Below are positions 25,363 to 35,188 of a stretch of DNA of 64,000 nt, in pieces (the stretch's first letter is position 1; each line of letters begins with the position of its first letter). The stretch covers positions 620,001 through 684,000 of the forward strand of contig NZ_VFOS01000001.1 in assembly GCF_006716265.1 (NCBI RefSeq), read 5' to 3'. Below the pieces are notes generated by a model that worked only from the letters and a program-made list of their open reading frames with translations, had not been told where the DNA came from and searched no databases. The stretch is from Rarobacter faecitabidus. GTDB lineage: Bacteria > Actinomycetota > Actinomycetes > Actinomycetales > Cellulomonadaceae. Both the position numbers and the translations under genes were made by a program.

Positions 25363-25671
25363 GTGGTTTACGCGATCGTTAAGGCTGGCGGCCGCCAGGA
25401 GAAGGTGTCGGTTGGCGACATCGTCGTCGTCGACCGTCTGGCCTCGCAGCCGGGCGACAGTGTGGAACTTCCCGCACTCTTGCTCGTTGATGGCGAGGCC
25501 GTGACCACCGACGCGGCAAAGCTCGGCAAGGTCAAGGTCACGGCGGAGGTCGTTCGGGCTGAGAAGGGCCCGAAGATCGACATCCTGCGTTACAAGAACA
25601 AGACCGGCTACCGCCGTCGTCAGGGTCACCGTGCGAAGTTGACCCGACTGAAGATCACCTCCATCGCCTGA
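25363..25671 (+). CDS. rplU: 50S ribosomal protein L21
   Basis: 102 residues from the GTG at 25363, beginning (V)[18 protein letters not shown], which is the conserved start of L21. The C terminus has the family signature [17 protein letters not shown]. An ATG 12 nt upstream (25351) is in frame but would add residues not seen in relatives. Start of the conserved rplU-rpmA-obg cluster. Confidence 0.96.
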   Translation: MVYAIVKAGGRQEKVSVGDIVVVDRLASQPGDSVELPALLLVDGEAVTTDAAKLGKVKVTAEVVRAEKGPKIDILRYKNKTGYRRRQGHRAKLTRLKITSIA

Positions 25672-25739
25672 TCCTGCTCATCGCCCACGCGATGCAGGTC
25701 GGCTTCAGACTAGTCACCGAAAACAAAGGTCACTGAGAC

Positions 25740-25997
25740 ATGGCACACAAGAAAGGCGCGAGTTCCTCGCGCAACGGTCGCGATTCAAACGCACAGCGCC
25801 TCGGTGTGAAGCGCTTTGGCGGTCAGGAAGTCAAGGCCGGCGAGATCATCGTTCGCCAGCGTGGCACCCACTTCCACCCGGGCAACAACGTCGGCCGCGG
25901 TAGCGACGACACGCTCTTCGCACTCAAGGCGGGCACCGTTCAGTTCGGTACCCGTCGCGAGCGCAAGGTCATCGACATCGTCGAGGCCTCTGCCTGA
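25740..25997 (+). CDS. rpmA: 50S ribosomal protein L27
   Basis: 85 residues beginning [20 protein letters not shown], the classical L27 N terminus that reaches the peptidyl transferase centre. There is no Firmicutes-type N-terminal extension to be cleaved. [19 protein letters not shown] is the second signature. AAAGG lies upstream of the ATG. It is 68 bp after rplU and is followed by a strong terminator. Confidence 0.98.
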   Translation: MAHKKGASSSRNGRDSNAQRLGVKRFGGQEVKAGEIIVRQRGTHFHPGNNVGRGSDDTLFALKAGTVQFGTRRERKVIDIVEASA

Positions 25998-26019
25998 GCG
26001 AAACCCGCTTAGTTACTTC

Positions 26020-26065
26020 GCCGAAGGGGCGCACCACCGAGATGTGGAGCGCCCCTTCGGCTTTT
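26020..26065 (+). terminator. Rho-independent terminator after rpmA
   Basis: GCCGAAGGGGCGC pairs perfectly with GCGCCCCTTCGGC over 13 bp with a 16-nt loop and is followed by TTTT. It separates rplU-rpmA from obg, whose start lies 26 bp beyond; read-through may be regulated. Confidence 0.9.
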
Positions 26066-26090
26066 CATGGTTACGTCTGGAAGGTCTGAC

Positions 26091-27623
26091 ATGGCGACGT
26101 TCGTAGATCGCGCGGTTGTACACGCACGCGGCGGAAATGGCGGGCACGGCTGCGTGTCGGTCCGCCGCGAGAAGTTCAAGCCGCTCGGCGGACCCGACGG
26201 AGCCAACGGCGGCAACGGCGGCTCCGTTATTCTGCGCGTCGACCCGCAGGTGACGACCCTGCTCGACTTCCACCACCTGCCACACCGCACTGCCACCAAT
26301 GGCACTCCCGGGGGCGGCGACATGCGCCAGGGTGCGACCGGCGAAGATCTCGTCCTCGGCGTGCCCGAGGGCACCGTGGTCAAGGACGGCGACGGCAATG
26401 TGCTCGCTGACCTGGTCGGGGCGGGAACGGAATTGATCATCGCCGAGGGTGGCGCGGGCGGTCTCGGCAACGCCGCGCTCGCCTCGGCCAAGCGCAAGGC
26501 GCCCGGCTTCGCGCTTCTGGGCGAGCCCGGGGACGAGGTCACCGTCACGCTCGAACTGAAGTCGATCGCGGACGTGGCCCTGGTCGGCTACCCGAGCGCC
26601 GGGAAGTCCTCGCTGATCGCCGCGGCGTCCGCTGCGCGCCCCAAGATCGCGGACTACCCGTTCACGACGCTGGTCCCGAACCTCGGCGTCGTGCAGGCGG
26701 GCGAATACCGCTACACGATCGCCGACGTGCCGGGACTCATCCCCGGCGCGAGCGAGGGCAAGGGCCTGGGCCTCGAATTCCTGCGGCACATCGAGCGCTG
26801 CGAGGTGCTCGTCCACGTCCTCGACTGCGCCGCCCTGGAAACGGACCGCGACCCGATCACGGATCTGGAGGTCATCGAGCAGGAACTCGCCGCCTACAGC
26901 GCCGACCTCACGCTCGACGGCGGGCGCCCGCCGCTGCTGGAGCGGCCCCGCGTAGTCGTGCTCGCCAAGGTGGACGTGCCAGATGGCAAGGATCTCGCCG
27001 AGATCGTGCGCCCGGAACTCGAAGCACGCGGATACCCGGTCTTCGAGGTGTCCGCCGTGACCCACGAGGGCCTTAAGCGACTCCAATACGCCCTCGGGCA
27101 ACTCGTCGAACGAGCCCGCGCGCAGCAGCCCGCTGCCGCCCCGCAGCGCATCGTGCTGCGCCCCAAGGCCGTGGATGACACGGGCTTCACGATCACGAAG
27201 CAGGAGACTCAGGGCGAGGTTTACTTCGAGGTTCGCGGACGCAAGCCCGAACGCTGGGTGCGGCAGACGGACTTCACGAACGACGAGGCCGTCGGTTACC
27301 TGGCCGATCGCCTGGAGAAGCTGGGCGTCGAGGACGGGCTGTTCAAGGCCGGTGCCGTGCCGGGCGATGAGGTTCGCATCGGCGATCCCAACAACAGCGT
27401 CGTGTTCGACTGGGAGCCGACGATGAGCACGGGCGCGGAACTGCTCGGCGGCCCGCGCGGAACCGACCTGCGCCTCGAGGACACTTCGCGCCCGACCCGC
27501 AAGGACAAGCGCCGGGAGTACACGGAGCGCATGGACGCCAAGACCGCCGCGCGCGAGGAACTGTGGACCGAGCGGCAGCACGGACACTGGACGGACCCCG
27601 CCGCGGAAGACGACCAGGCCTGA
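26091..27623 (+). CDS. obg: GTPase Obg/CgtA
   Basis: 510 residues: glycine-rich Obg fold (1-158), G domain (159-340) and C-terminal OCT domain (about 355-440) plus a tail. G1 is GYPSAGKSS (166-174), G3 DVPG (212-215). The G4 motif, normally NKxD, reads AKVD (292-295), so the guanine-contacting Asn is Ala. Obg controls late 50S assembly and stress responses. ATG at 26091 has GGAAGG upstream and starts the conserved [18 protein letters not shown]; an ATG at 26067 inside the terminator region is unlikely. Confidence 0.95.
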   Translation: MATFVDRAVVHARGGNGGHGCVSVRREKFKPLGGPDGANGGNGGSVILRVDPQVTTLLDFHHLPHRTATNGTPGGGDMRQGATGEDLVLGVPEGTVVKDGDGNVLADLVGAGTELIIAEGGAGGLGNAALASAKRKAPGFALLGEPGDEVTVTLELKSIADVALVGYPSAGKSSLIAAASAARPKIADYPFTTLVPNLGVVQAGEYRYTIADVPGLIPGASEGKGLGLEFLRHIERCEVLVHVLDCAALETDRDPITDLEVIEQELAAYSADLTLDGGRPPLLERPRVVVLAKVDVPDGKDLAEIVRPELEARGYPVFEVSAVTHEGLKRLQYALGQLVERARAQQPAAAPQRIVLRPKAVDDTGFTITKQETQGEVYFEVRGRKPERWVRQTDFTNDEAVGYLADRLEKLGVEDGLFKAGAVPGDEVRIGDPNNSVVFDWEPTMSTGAELLGGPRGTDLRLEDTSRPTRKDKRREYTERMDAKTAAREELWTERQHGHWTDPAAEDDQA

Positions 27624-27804
27624 GGCGTCCGGCGTTGGCGTCCGGCCTGGTCGCCACTCGCTGTTGAAGGCACGCTAGTGCCTGCGGGGTAGGAATACAT
27701 GCCGTTGAAGGGAACTACCATGACCCCAACCGATGCGGACATGTTCGTCGCGCCAAGGCGGCTGGTCCTATTGGCCCCGCACTGCGAGCGCGCACAATAG
27801 AGGT
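27624..27804 (+). other. Intergenic region obg to nitroreductase
   Basis: 180 bp. It holds a short hairpin GGCAC-GCTA-GTGCC (27668-27681), a small GTTGAAGG duplication and a 26-codon frame from 27720 that I do not accept as a gene. CACAAT at 27793-27798, 6 nt before the ATG at 27805, is a possible leaderless -10 box. Confidence 0.35.
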
Positions 27805-28689
27805 ATGCCAGAGCCCGATTATCTTCCGGAAGTTTCCGCCTCGATCAAGGACAGGTATCTGCGTGCTCCCTTTCCGGACGTCGTCGCGGGAAATGACACG
27901 ATCGACACCCTACTCGCGCACCGCTCGATCAGGCGTTTCGTCGATGAGCCGGTGACTGAGACGCAGGTGGCGACGATGATTGCGGCGGCGCAGAGCGCCT
28001 CGTCCTCATCGAACCTCCAGCTGTGGTCGGTGGTCGAGGTCAGGGACGCCAACACCAAGGCCGAGATCGCGGAACTCGCCGGAACCGACGGCGCCCACCT
28101 GGCCGCCGCGCCGGTCGTGCTGTTCTGGGTGGCGGATCTCGCTCGCGCAACGCAGCTGTACCGCGACGTCGCGGCGGATCCCGCCGGGTATCCGGCCGTG
28201 CCGGGTGACCTGCTCGCGGAGTCCAGCGAGGCGGGGGCACGCAACCTCGAGACGACGCTGGTCGCGTTCGGCGACGCGCTGATCGCCGCCCAGAACGCGG
28301 CGATCGCCGCCGAGGCGATGGGCCTGGGCATCTGTTACCTCGGCTCGACCCGCAACGACGTGCCGGGGCTCGCCTGCCTGCTCGGGCTGCCGGAGCATTC
28401 GTTCGTCGCCGTGGGCCTCACTGTCGGGCATCCCAATCCGGCGCGTCCCACTCGCATCAAGACCCGGTTGCCCATCGCGGCGGTTTGGCACCGCGAACGG
28501 TACGACCTGGAGGGTCAGCGCGCGCAGGTCGCTGAGTACGAGGCGGCGGCGAACGAGTTCTACACCGGGCAGGGCATGGCGCCGAGCTGGATCCAGCGCA
28601 ACTTCGCCCGCCTATTCTCTCGCGGAGCGATCGGAGCCAGAACCGCCATGCGCGGCTGGCTGCGCGAGCGCGGGATGGGCGCCGACTGA
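27805..28689 (+). CDS. NfsA-like NADPH-dependent nitroreductase family protein
   Basis: A 294-residue FMN oxidoreductase of the nitroreductase fold. LLAHRSIRRFVDEPV is the N-terminal FMN-binding HRSxRxF motif; AQSASSSSNLQLWSVVEV is the second FMN loop; AAEAMGLGICYLGSTRNDV matches the GLG segment near the flavin. It most resembles the NfsA/FRP type that reduces nitro compounds, quinones or flavin. The C terminus from RGAIGARTAMRGW is an actinobacterial extension. No operon partner. Confidence 0.88.
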   Translation: MPEPDYLPEVSASIKDRYLRAPFPDVVAGNDTIDTLLAHRSIRRFVDEPVTETQVATMIAAAQSASSSSNLQLWSVVEVRDANTKAEIAELAGTDGAHLAAAPVVLFWVADLARATQLYRDVAADPAGYPAVPGDLLAESSEAGARNLETTLVAFGDALIAAQNAAIAAEAMGLGICYLGSTRNDVPGLACLLGLPEHSFVAVGLTVGHPNPARPTRIKTRLPIAAVWHRERYDLEGQRAQVAEYEAAANEFYTGQGMAPSWIQRNFARLFSRGAIGARTAMRGWLRERGMGAD

Positions 28690-28770
28690 TTTCGGTCGTC
28701 GCCGGGCCCGCCGGTGTCACGCCTGTCGCGCACTGTCGCCGCGTCGAGCGGCCCGGGGGCACTCACGGGG

Positions 28771-28776
28771 GATAAT
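28771..28776 (+). promoter_or_regulatory. -10 box of a leaderless proB promoter
   Basis: GATAAT lies 6 nt before the GTG at 28783 and no ribosome-binding site is present. Confidence 0.5.
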
Positions 28777-28782
28777 GGACGA

Positions 28783-29949
28783 GTGACTGAACTCCGCCTG
28801 CCCGTGGCCGATGCGCCACGCGTCGTCGTCAAGATCGGCTCCTCGTCATTGACGGGACAGGATGGGCGGCTGAACGTCGCCGCGTTGAAGGCGCTCGTCA
28901 GCGTTCTCGCGGATCGGCGAACCGCCGGCCAGCAGGTCATCCTGGTGACCTCGGGTGCTATCGCCGCGGCCATCGCGCCGCTGGGGCTAGCGGGGCGTCC
29001 GCGCGACCTCGCGACCGCGCAGGCCGCCGCCTCGGTGGGTCAGGGTCTGCTCGTGGCGCGGTACACGGAGGCGTTCGCCGAGCACGGAATGCGCGTGGGG
29101 CAGTTGCTGCTGACCGCGTCGGACACGCTGCGCCGCGACCACTATCGCAATGCACAACGGTCCATTGAGCGGCTGCTCGAACTCGATGTCATCCCCATCA
29201 TCAATGAGAACGACGCGGTCGCCACCGACGAGATCCGCTTCGGCGACAACGATCGGCTCGCCGCGCTGGTCAGCCACGTGGCTCGCGCGGACGCGCTCGT
29301 CCTGCTGACGGACGTCGACGGCTTGTACACCGCACCCCCGGACCGGCCGGGTGCGCGGCACATATCGCTCGTGCGAGGCCCGGAAGACATCGAGGGCATC
29401 GAGATCACGGCCCGCGGAACGGCGGTGGGAACCGGCGGCATGGTGACCAAACTGGAGTCGGTCCGTATCGCGACGGCCAGCGGGATCCCGGTTGTCCTGA
29501 CCACCGCGAGCAATGCGGCTCGTGCCCTGTCGGGCGAGAACGTTGGCACGTACTTCACGCCAACCGGAAAACGTACATCACGCAAGCGGCTGTGGCTGGC
29601 GTTCGCCGCCGCCCCTCAGGGACGCCTGGTCCTGGACGAGGGCGCGGTGTCAGCCGTGCAGGGAGGGCTGGCATCACTTCTGCCCGCCGGGGTGCTGGGC
29701 GTGGAGGGAAACTTCGACGCAGGGGAGCCGATCGAGCTCGTCACGGCCGCCGGCAAGGTCATCGCCCGCGGGCTGTCGGCGTTTGACGCGCACGAGATCC
29801 CGCCACTCCTGGGACACAGCACCTCCGACCTGCGTAGCACGCTCGGCGACGGCTTCGACAAGCCGCTGGTGCACCGCGACGAACTCGTCCTCCTGCGCCG
29901 GCCCAAGCGGCCCTCGAAATCCGTACCGACCGCGCAAGCCCGATCGTGA
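28783..29949 (+). CDS. proB: Glutamate 5-kinase
   Basis: First step of proline synthesis: glutamate + ATP to gamma-glutamyl phosphate. The amino-acid kinase domain (about 1-260) shows VVVKIGSSSLTGQDG, LVTSGAIAAAIAPLG, PIINENDAVATDEIRFGDND and GTGGMVTKLESVRIATASGI; a C-terminal PUA domain (about 280-365, DEGAVSAVQGGLASLLPAG) follows. 388 residues, the normal size of the PUA-containing form, which is feedback-inhibited by proline. GTG at 28783 is chosen by the -10 box and the family start. It is followed by proA. Confidence 0.97.
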   Translation: MTELRLPVADAPRVVVKIGSSSLTGQDGRLNVAALKALVSVLADRRTAGQQVILVTSGAIAAAIAPLGLAGRPRDLATAQAAASVGQGLLVARYTEAFAEHGMRVGQLLLTASDTLRRDHYRNAQRSIERLLELDVIPIINENDAVATDEIRFGDNDRLAALVSHVARADALVLLTDVDGLYTAPPDRPGARHISLVRGPEDIEGIEITARGTAVGTGGMVTKLESVRIATASGIPVVLTTASNAARALSGENVGTYFTPTGKRTSRKRLWLAFAAAPQGRLVLDEGAVSAVQGGLASLLPAGVLGVEGNFDAGEPIELVTAAGKVIARGLSAFDAHEIPPLLGHSTSDLRSTLGDGFDKPLVHRDELVLLRRPKRPSKSVPTAQARS

Positions 29950-30024
29950 GACCCCGCCGGAGATCAGCGGCCGTCCTCGCGCTCCTACGCGCTGACGGGT
30001 TCCCCTGCGCGGCCGGAAACTCGA

Positions 30025-30030
30025 TAGGCT
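30025..30030 (+). promoter_or_regulatory. -10 box of a leaderless proA promoter
   Basis: TAGGCT lies 6 nt before the ATG at 30037, so proA can be transcribed independently of proB. Confidence 0.55.
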
Positions 30031-30036
30031 AGACCC

Positions 30037-31404
30037 ATGACCACCAACACCGAGTGCGAGTTTCCCGTGCCCGCCGAGGCCAACGACCTGGCGGCCGAGA
30101 CGCCCGCCCCAGCGCAGCCCGCGGCAGGGGAGTCGGCCACAGACGTAACGGAGGCGGTTCACGCCATCGCGCGCCGCTCCAAGGTTGCCGCGCGCGTCCT
30201 GGCGACGGCTACGCGCTCGACGAAGGATGCGGCACTCAAGGCCCTCGCGGACGCGCTGGAGGCCAATGCCACGGACATCATCGCGGCCAATGCCATCGAC
30301 ATCGATCGCGAGCGCGCCGGGGGCATGAGCGACTCCACGCTCGACCGTCTGGCGCTGAACGAGGCGCGCATCTGCGCGATCGCGGACGCGCTGCGCGAGG
30401 TCGCGGCGCTGCCGGACCCGGTCGGCGAGGTCCTGCGCGGCTCGCGCCTGCCCAATGGCCTGAAACTGCGCCAGGTGCGCGTTCCGATGGGCGTGGTCGG
30501 CATGGTCTACGAGGCGCGCCCGAACGTGACCGTTGACGCGGCGGGGCTCTCGCTGAAGTCGGGCAACGCCGTCATCCTGCGCGGCGGCTCCGCGGCAGCC
30601 GAATCGAACCGGGTGATCGTTCGCGTCCTGCGGGCCGCCCTCGATAATGCCGGCCTTCCCGCTGACTTGGTCCAGAGCGTGGACGAGTTCGGCCGCCCCG
30701 GCGCAGTTGCCCTCATGGGGGCGCGCGGGCTCGTCGATCTGCTGGTGCCGCGCGGTGGCGCGGGCCTGATCCAGACGGTCGTGCGCGAGGCCAAGGTTCC
30801 GGTCATCGAGACGGGCGTGGGCAACTGCCACGTCTACGTGGATTCCGAGGCGAACCTCGACTGGGCGCACGACATCGTCCTCAATGCCAAGGTCCAGCGC
30901 CCCTCGGTGTGCAACTCCGCGGAGACGCTGCTCGTCCACCGCGATGTGGCCGCGCAGTTCCTACCTCGCGTGCTCGCCACCCTCCAGGCGGAGCAGGTCA
31001 CCATCCACGGTGACGAACGTGCCCAGGCGAGCATCCCCGCGGGCCTGCGCTTCGAGGCCGCGACGGACGAGGACTGGGCCACGGAGTACCACGGTCTCGA
31101 ACTGGCCGTCCGCGTTGTGGACTCCTTGGACGAGGCCATCGACCACATCCGCACCTGGACGTCTGGCCACACCGAGGCGATCGTGACGGACAACGTGCGC
31201 AGCGCCGACCGCTTCGTGGACGAGCTCGACTCGGCCTGCGTGATCGTGAACGCCTCGACGCGGTTCACCGACGGTGGCGAGTTCGGGCTGGGAGCCGAGA
31301 TCGGCATCTCGACGCAGAAGCTACATGCCCGCGGTCCGATGGGGCTGGCGGAACTCACCACGACCAAGTGGGTTGTCTTTGGCGAGGGCCAGATACGACA
31401 ATAG
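30037..31404 (+). CDS. proA: Gamma-glutamyl phosphate reductase
   Basis: Reduces gamma-glutamyl phosphate to glutamate semialdehyde with NADPH. An aldehyde-dehydrogenase-like fold of 455 residues, about 35 longer than usual at the N terminus (an Ala/Pro/Glu-rich extension up to [13 protein letters not shown]). The catalytic cysteine is C292 in [28 protein letters not shown] and [19 protein letters not shown] are other signatures. The 87-bp gap to proB and its own -10 box suggest separate as well as shared control. Confidence 0.97.
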   Translation: MTTNTECEFPVPAEANDLAAETPAPAQPAAGESATDVTEAVHAIARRSKVAARVLATATRSTKDAALKALADALEANATDIIAANAIDIDRERAGGMSDSTLDRLALNEARICAIADALREVAALPDPVGEVLRGSRLPNGLKLRQVRVPMGVVGMVYEARPNVTVDAAGLSLKSGNAVILRGGSAAAESNRVIVRVLRAALDNAGLPADLVQSVDEFGRPGAVALMGARGLVDLLVPRGGAGLIQTVVREAKVPVIETGVGNCHVYVDSEANLDWAHDIVLNAKVQRPSVCNSAETLLVHRDVAAQFLPRVLATLQAEQVTIHGDERAQASIPAGLRFEAATDEDWATEYHGLELAVRVVDSLDEAIDHIRTWTSGHTEAIVTDNVRSADRFVDELDSACVIVNASTRFTDGGEFGLGAEIGISTQKLHARGPMGLAELTTTKWVVFGEGQIRQ

Positions 31405-31542
31405 GGTCGGACCGGCGACGGCCACCCGGCCGGACGCCTGTGCGATTCACGACATCGGCCGATCGTGCCGATGAAGTTGAAGATAGTGGATCATGCCCGC
31501 ATACGCGCAGCGGGCACGGTTTGCCTGCCATAGGAGGAAATT

Positions 31543-31695
31543 GTGAACGTTGCCCTGTCGATCGCCGCCGAGGGCGCTGAAACCGCCAACCACCTGCCGA
31601 TCTCGCCGATCGGATTCGGCATCACTGCCTTTGCGGTCCTGCTGGGTCTGCTTATCGTCTCGTTCGCATTCAAGAACGTCGGTCAGCGTCACTGA
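31543..31695 (+). CDS. Small single-pass membrane protein upstream of nadD
   Basis: 50 residues, GTG start with AGGAGG 5-6 nt upstream. A short outside part (NVALSIAAEGAETANHLPIS) is followed by one transmembrane helix (ITAFAVLLGLLIVSFAF) and the basic end KNVGQRH. Actinobacteria often carry a tiny membrane protein of this design, ending in a (S)F(R/K)NV.. (R)H motif, between proA and nadD. Function unknown. The 138-bp gap before it contains short GC-rich hairpins only. Confidence 0.75.
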   Translation: MNVALSIAAEGAETANHLPISPIGFGITAFAVLLGLLIVSFAFKNVGQRH

Positions 31696-31726
31696 CCGTC
31701 CGCGGTAGCGGAAGAGGCTGATCGAC

Positions 31727-32326
31727 TTGGGCGAGCGCCGACGGATCGGCGTGATGGGTGGCACATTCGATCCCATTCATCACGGGCACCTGGTGGCGGC
31801 TAGCGAGGTCGCCGCCAGTTTTGACTTGGACGAGGTCATCTTCGTACCCACCGGGCGTCCCGGATTCAAGCAGGACCGGTACGTCACGCCTGCCGAACAC
31901 CGCTATCTGATGACGGTCATCGCCACCGCCTCGAACCCTCGCTTCACCGTCAGCCGCGTTGACATCGAACGCCCAGGTTTGACGTACACAATTGACACCT
32001 TGCGCGATCTTGCAGCCCAGTTCAGCGACGCTGACCTGTTCTTCATCACCGGCGCAGACGCACTGCGGCAGATAACGACGTGGCGCAACGTCGATGAACT
32101 GTGGCGGCTCGCGCACTTCGTCGGAGTGACGCGGCCGGGGCACGAGCTTTCGCTGGACGGGCTGCCAGAAGGCAAGGTTTCGCTGATCGCGGTGCCCGCG
32201 ATGGCGATCTCGTCCACGCAGGTCCGCCAGCGGTCAAAGGACCTGCTGCCCGTCTGGTACTTGGTGCCCGACGGGGTCGTGCAGTACATCGGGAAGCACG
32301 GGTTGTATCGGGGGAATGGTGACTGA
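31727..32326 (+). CDS. nadD: Nicotinate-nucleotide adenylyltransferase
   Basis: Adenylates nicotinate mononucleotide in NAD synthesis. 199 residues. [18 protein letters not shown] is the nucleotidyltransferase GGTFDPxHxGH motif, [17 protein letters not shown] binds the nucleotide and [11 protein letters not shown] is the ISSTxVR motif. TTG at 31727 has GAGG 9 nt upstream; a GTG a few codons further is an alternative. Its end overlaps the next gene by 11 bp. Confidence 0.96.
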   Translation: MGERRRIGVMGGTFDPIHHGHLVAASEVAASFDLDEVIFVPTGRPGFKQDRYVTPAEHRYLMTVIATASNPRFTVSRVDIERPGLTYTIDTLRDLAAQFSDADLFFITGADALRQITTWRNVDELWRLAHFVGVTRPGHELSLDGLPEGKVSLIAVPAMAISSTQVRQRSKDLLPVWYLVPDGVVQYIGKHGLYRGNGD

Positions 32327-34610
32327 CGACAACGCCAAGTCGACCCCTGGTTCGCTGCCGGAGGTCATCGAGGCCCCCACGCGCCGCGCCCGCCGTGCCG
32401 CCCAGGCTCCGGCGGAGCAGGCGGTACCGTTCACCAGGCGGCAGATGCGTGAGCGCGCCGCCCAGCTCGCCGCCGAGGGCCAAGGCGCGCCGAGCGCCGA
32501 ACCTACGCCTCCCTCCGCGCAGCATCGCCAGCGACACGGCACTCCCACGGTTGCGCAACCAGCGTCGATACCGACTCCCGCCGGGCCGACCCGTCGTCAG
32601 CGGCGCGCAGTAGAGCACTCCGCGACCCCCGCTTCGGGCATCGCCTCGGCCAGCAGCACGCCAGTTGCTGGCGGCAGCCCAATAGGGCTCGATGCCACGG
32701 CGCCCGTTCCTCCCGCGGCGTCTAATCCCGCACCGTCCTTGGCCGCCGCCGGAGGGCCGCTCACTCGCGCCGAGGCGAGGGTTCGCGCTCGCGCCATGGC
32801 GGCGGCCGCAGCCGCCATCGAACGCGACACACCTCAGCCGGGTCCTGCGCCCGCGCAGCAGCAGCGCCTCGCGGCGCCGTCTCCGGAGCCTCTTCAGGAC
32901 GAGGGCGCCGGCGGCCACACTGCCCCCCAGGAGCCAGCGACCAGGTCGGCCAGTGACGAGGACGTGATGCCGGGCAGGACATCCGGTGTGGTGGGAGCGG
33001 GCGCTCGCACGGCGGTGTCGGCTAGCAATGCGGGCGCGACTGTTGAGGTCGAGTCCGACCGGCCGCTGACTCGCCGCGAGTTGCGCGAACGCGCGCGGGC
33101 GCTCGGCGTGGAGACCAGTGCCATCCAGGTGGTCCCCGAAGCCTCCGGATCGAGCGGTCCGGGAGCGCCGAATGACGCAGGAGCGCCGAGCGGACAAAGT
33201 GTGCGGTCCGGACGGCGAATTCAAGCCGGCCAGGGGTCAAGTCCGGATGACGCCACTGGCGAGGGACGCACGGTTGACGGCATCGCCGCGCCGTCTTCTG
33301 CCGCGCAATCCGTTAGTGCTGAGCCCTCGATCCCGGAGCATCCGCTCACGCGCCGCGAACTGCGCGCACGTAAGCTCGCTGAGACGGGTGCGATCCCGCG
33401 CGTCAAGGAGCCGATCGTGGAGCCTCCGCCCGGCACCGGGGCAATCCGCGCGGTGGACGAGACGGGGCAACTACAGCCGATTCGGCCCCTCGAACAGACC
33501 GGACCTCTGACCGAACTGCCCGTCGCGGGTCACCTCCAGCGACCCGACAACGCGAACATCACGACCGGTAGGCTGCCGCGTCAGCCCGACCTATCGGAGT
33601 CACCGGCGAAACCGGCGAGACCGGTCTCGCCGCCGCGCAGCACTGAAGATCTGGCGGCCCAGTGGGCAATGCTCGCCGCCGATTCGGGCCTGACCGAGAT
33701 CGTTCGCCCGGGCGATACTGCCAGTACGCCCCAACCCCGAGCGACCGCGCGCCCCGCAACAGCAGGCAGCCACTCCCCGGATGAGGCATCGCGCGCCGCG
33801 TGGCCGCAGCAAAGTACCGCTGCTGCTGACGTTCCGGCTCCGATATGGTCGCCGTCGCTGGACTCCGAAACGGATGCCGAACCCATTGCGCTGGACGAAC
33901 CGGCGCCGAGTACGCCGTCCGCCCACGAACCGCGTGATGGCGGTGCGGAACCCGCAGAGTTCCCGGGTGCTCCGCGGTTCCCGGCCGCCCCGCCGCAGAC
34001 AGTAGCGGCCGCACCGCCGCAGACAGCAGCGGCCGCACCGCCGCGGGCCGCAACGATCGAAACGCCGCCGGCGGCAACGGCAGAACCGCCGTCGAGTCAG
34101 GCGCGGCCCCAGTCCCAGCAACTTCCCGTCGCGGAGCCCCGGCCAGCATCCCAGCCGGTGCGCATCGTCGCTCCGGAATCGCGCCCGACCCCGATCGCCG
34201 ATGAAACCCACGCATTCGATGCCAAAATGCCGGACGAGCTCGCTACGCGCTTCGCCGCGCCGGCTACGGGCCAGACCCCCGTCGCGAGCCCGCTGTTCGC
34301 GGAGGAGGACTCGTCCGCACCCAACACCCTGGCAACCGGTTCCATCCCCGTCGTGCGCGCGCCCATAGTGTCCCAGCCGACGCCCGTGCTGGATCGCTTC
34401 CTGCAGGGTGAGGACCAGGAAACCGATGACGACGACGACGCCGACGAGCACAAGGGCCTCAACCTGCTGCACTGGGCGATCGTCGTGGCCTGCGCACTCA
34501 TCCTCGGGCTCGTGCTGTGGAAGGGCGATTTCGATTCGAACGGCGCGCCCGCGCTAGAGGCTCCCGCGACGTCGGTCACCGCGCTGCAGAATCCGCCCCC
34601 AGCGGAATGA
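32316..34610 (+). CDS. Large Pro/Ala-rich protein with repeated PLTRREL motifs and a C-terminal membrane anchor
   Basis: 764 residues of mostly disordered Pro/Ala/Thr/Gln sequence. Four spaced basic motifs recur: [13 protein letters not shown] (about 38), [13 protein letters not shown] (about 148), [13 protein letters not shown] (about 249) and [14 protein letters not shown] (about 343), roughly 100 residues apart. Near the C terminus an acidic run ([11 protein letters not shown]) precedes one transmembrane helix, [19 protein letters not shown], and a 30-residue outside tail. This predicts a tail-anchored protein with a long cytoplasmic arm. No enzyme domain seen. The start overlaps nadD; rsfS follows, so it is part of the nadD-rsfS operon. 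Confidence 0.8.
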   Translation: MVTDDNAKSTPGSLPEVIEAPTRRARRAAQAPAEQAVPFTRRQMRERAAQLAAEGQGAPSAEPTPPSAQHRQRHGTPTVAQPASIPTPAGPTRRQRRAVEHSATPASGIASASSTPVAGGSPIGLDATAPVPPAASNPAPSLAAAGGPLTRAEARVRARAMAAAAAAIERDTPQPGPAPAQQQRLAAPSPEPLQDEGAGGHTAPQEPATRSASDEDVMPGRTSGVVGAGARTAVSASNAGATVEVESDRPLTRRELRERARALGVETSAIQVVPEASGSSGPGAPNDAGAPSGQSVRSGRRIQAGQGSSPDDATGEGRTVDGIAAPSSAAQSVSAEPSIPEHPLTRRELRARKLAETGAIPRVKEPIVEPPPGTGAIRAVDETGQLQPIRPLEQTGPLTELPVAGHLQRPDNANITTGRLPRQPDLSESPAKPARPVSPPRSTEDLAAQWAMLAADSGLTEIVRPGDTASTPQPRATARPATAGSHSPDEASRAAWPQQSTAAADVPAPIWSPSLDSETDAEPIALDEPAPSTPSAHEPRDGGAEPAEFPGAPRFPAAPPQTVAAAPPQTAAAAPPRAATIETPPAATAEPPSSQARPQSQQLPVAEPRPASQPVRIVAPESRPTPIADETHAFDAKMPDELATRFAAPATGQTPVASPLFAEEDSSAPNTLATGSIPVVRAPIVSQPTPVLDRFLQGEDQETDDDDDADEHKGLNLLHWAIVVACALILGLVLWKGDFDSNGAPALEAPATSVTALQNPPPAE

Positions 34611-34635
34611 CTTAGGTCGCCGCCACCACACGGCG

Positions 34636-34641
34636 TAGGGT
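34636..34641 (+). promoter_or_regulatory. Candidate -10 box upstream of rsfS
   Basis: TAGGGT would place a transcript start near 34648, giving a leader of about 70 nt. Confidence 0.35.
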
Positions 34642-34720
34642 AGAGGCAGAAGTGTGCCGGGTGCCGGTGCACATGGCAGGGGCCGTCCGCGCCCAAACCT
34701 CCCCAACGCAAGGAACGAAC

Positions 34721-35188
34721 TTGACTGCGACAGAACGCGCCATCGAACTGACCATTGCCGCTGCCCGCGCCGCATCCGACAAGAAGGCTGGCCAGGTCAT
34801 CGCACTGGACGTCTCGGAGCAACTGGTGCTGACCGACGTGTTCGTGATCACGTCGGGGCGCAACGACCGCCAGGTCAAGGCGATCGTCGACGGCGTCGAA
34901 GAGGCGATGCACAAGGAGGGCGTCAAGGCGCTGCGCCGCGAGGGACTGACGGAGGCGCACTGGGTGCTGCTGGACTTTGGTGACATCGTGGTGCACGTGC
35001 AGCAGGAGCAGGATCGAGAGTTCTATGCGCTTGAACGCCTCTGGAAGGACTGTCCGCTGATCGAACTGCCCGAGGACGCCCGCGGCGGAGATGGAGATAC
35101 CTCCGAATACGACGAGTTCGACCAGTTCGGCTTCGCCGCCGGTACCTACCGCTCCAGCAGGGACGAGGACAACCAGGAGTCCGAGTGA
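34721..35188 (+). CDS. rsfS: Ribosomal silencing factor RsfS
   Basis: 155 residues. RsfS binds L14 on the 50S subunit and blocks joining with 30S during starvation. The fold is seen in ALDVSEQLVLTDVFVITSGR, REGLTEAHWVLLDFGDIVVH and YALERLWKDCP. TTG at 34721 is selected because AAGGA lies 6 nt before it and the family begins at ATERAIELT; longer in-frame starts reach into the leader. The C-terminal acidic/Tyr tail is specific to relatives. Its stop overlaps the next start as GTGA. Confidence 0.95.
   Translation: MTATERAIELTIAAARAASDKKAGQVIALDVSEQLVLTDVFVITSGRNDRQVKAIVDGVEEAMHKEGVKALRREGLTEAHWVLLDFGDIVVHVQQEQDREFYALERLWKDCPLIELPEDARGGDGDTSEYDEFDQFGFAAGTYRSSRDEDNQESE

Noticed and set aside
27720-27800. 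26-codon ORF with a GAAGGGA site upstream, before the nitroreductase
   Set aside because: Very short, ends only a few bases before the nitroreductase start and shows no hydrophobic or family pattern; the region also has promoter-like bases.
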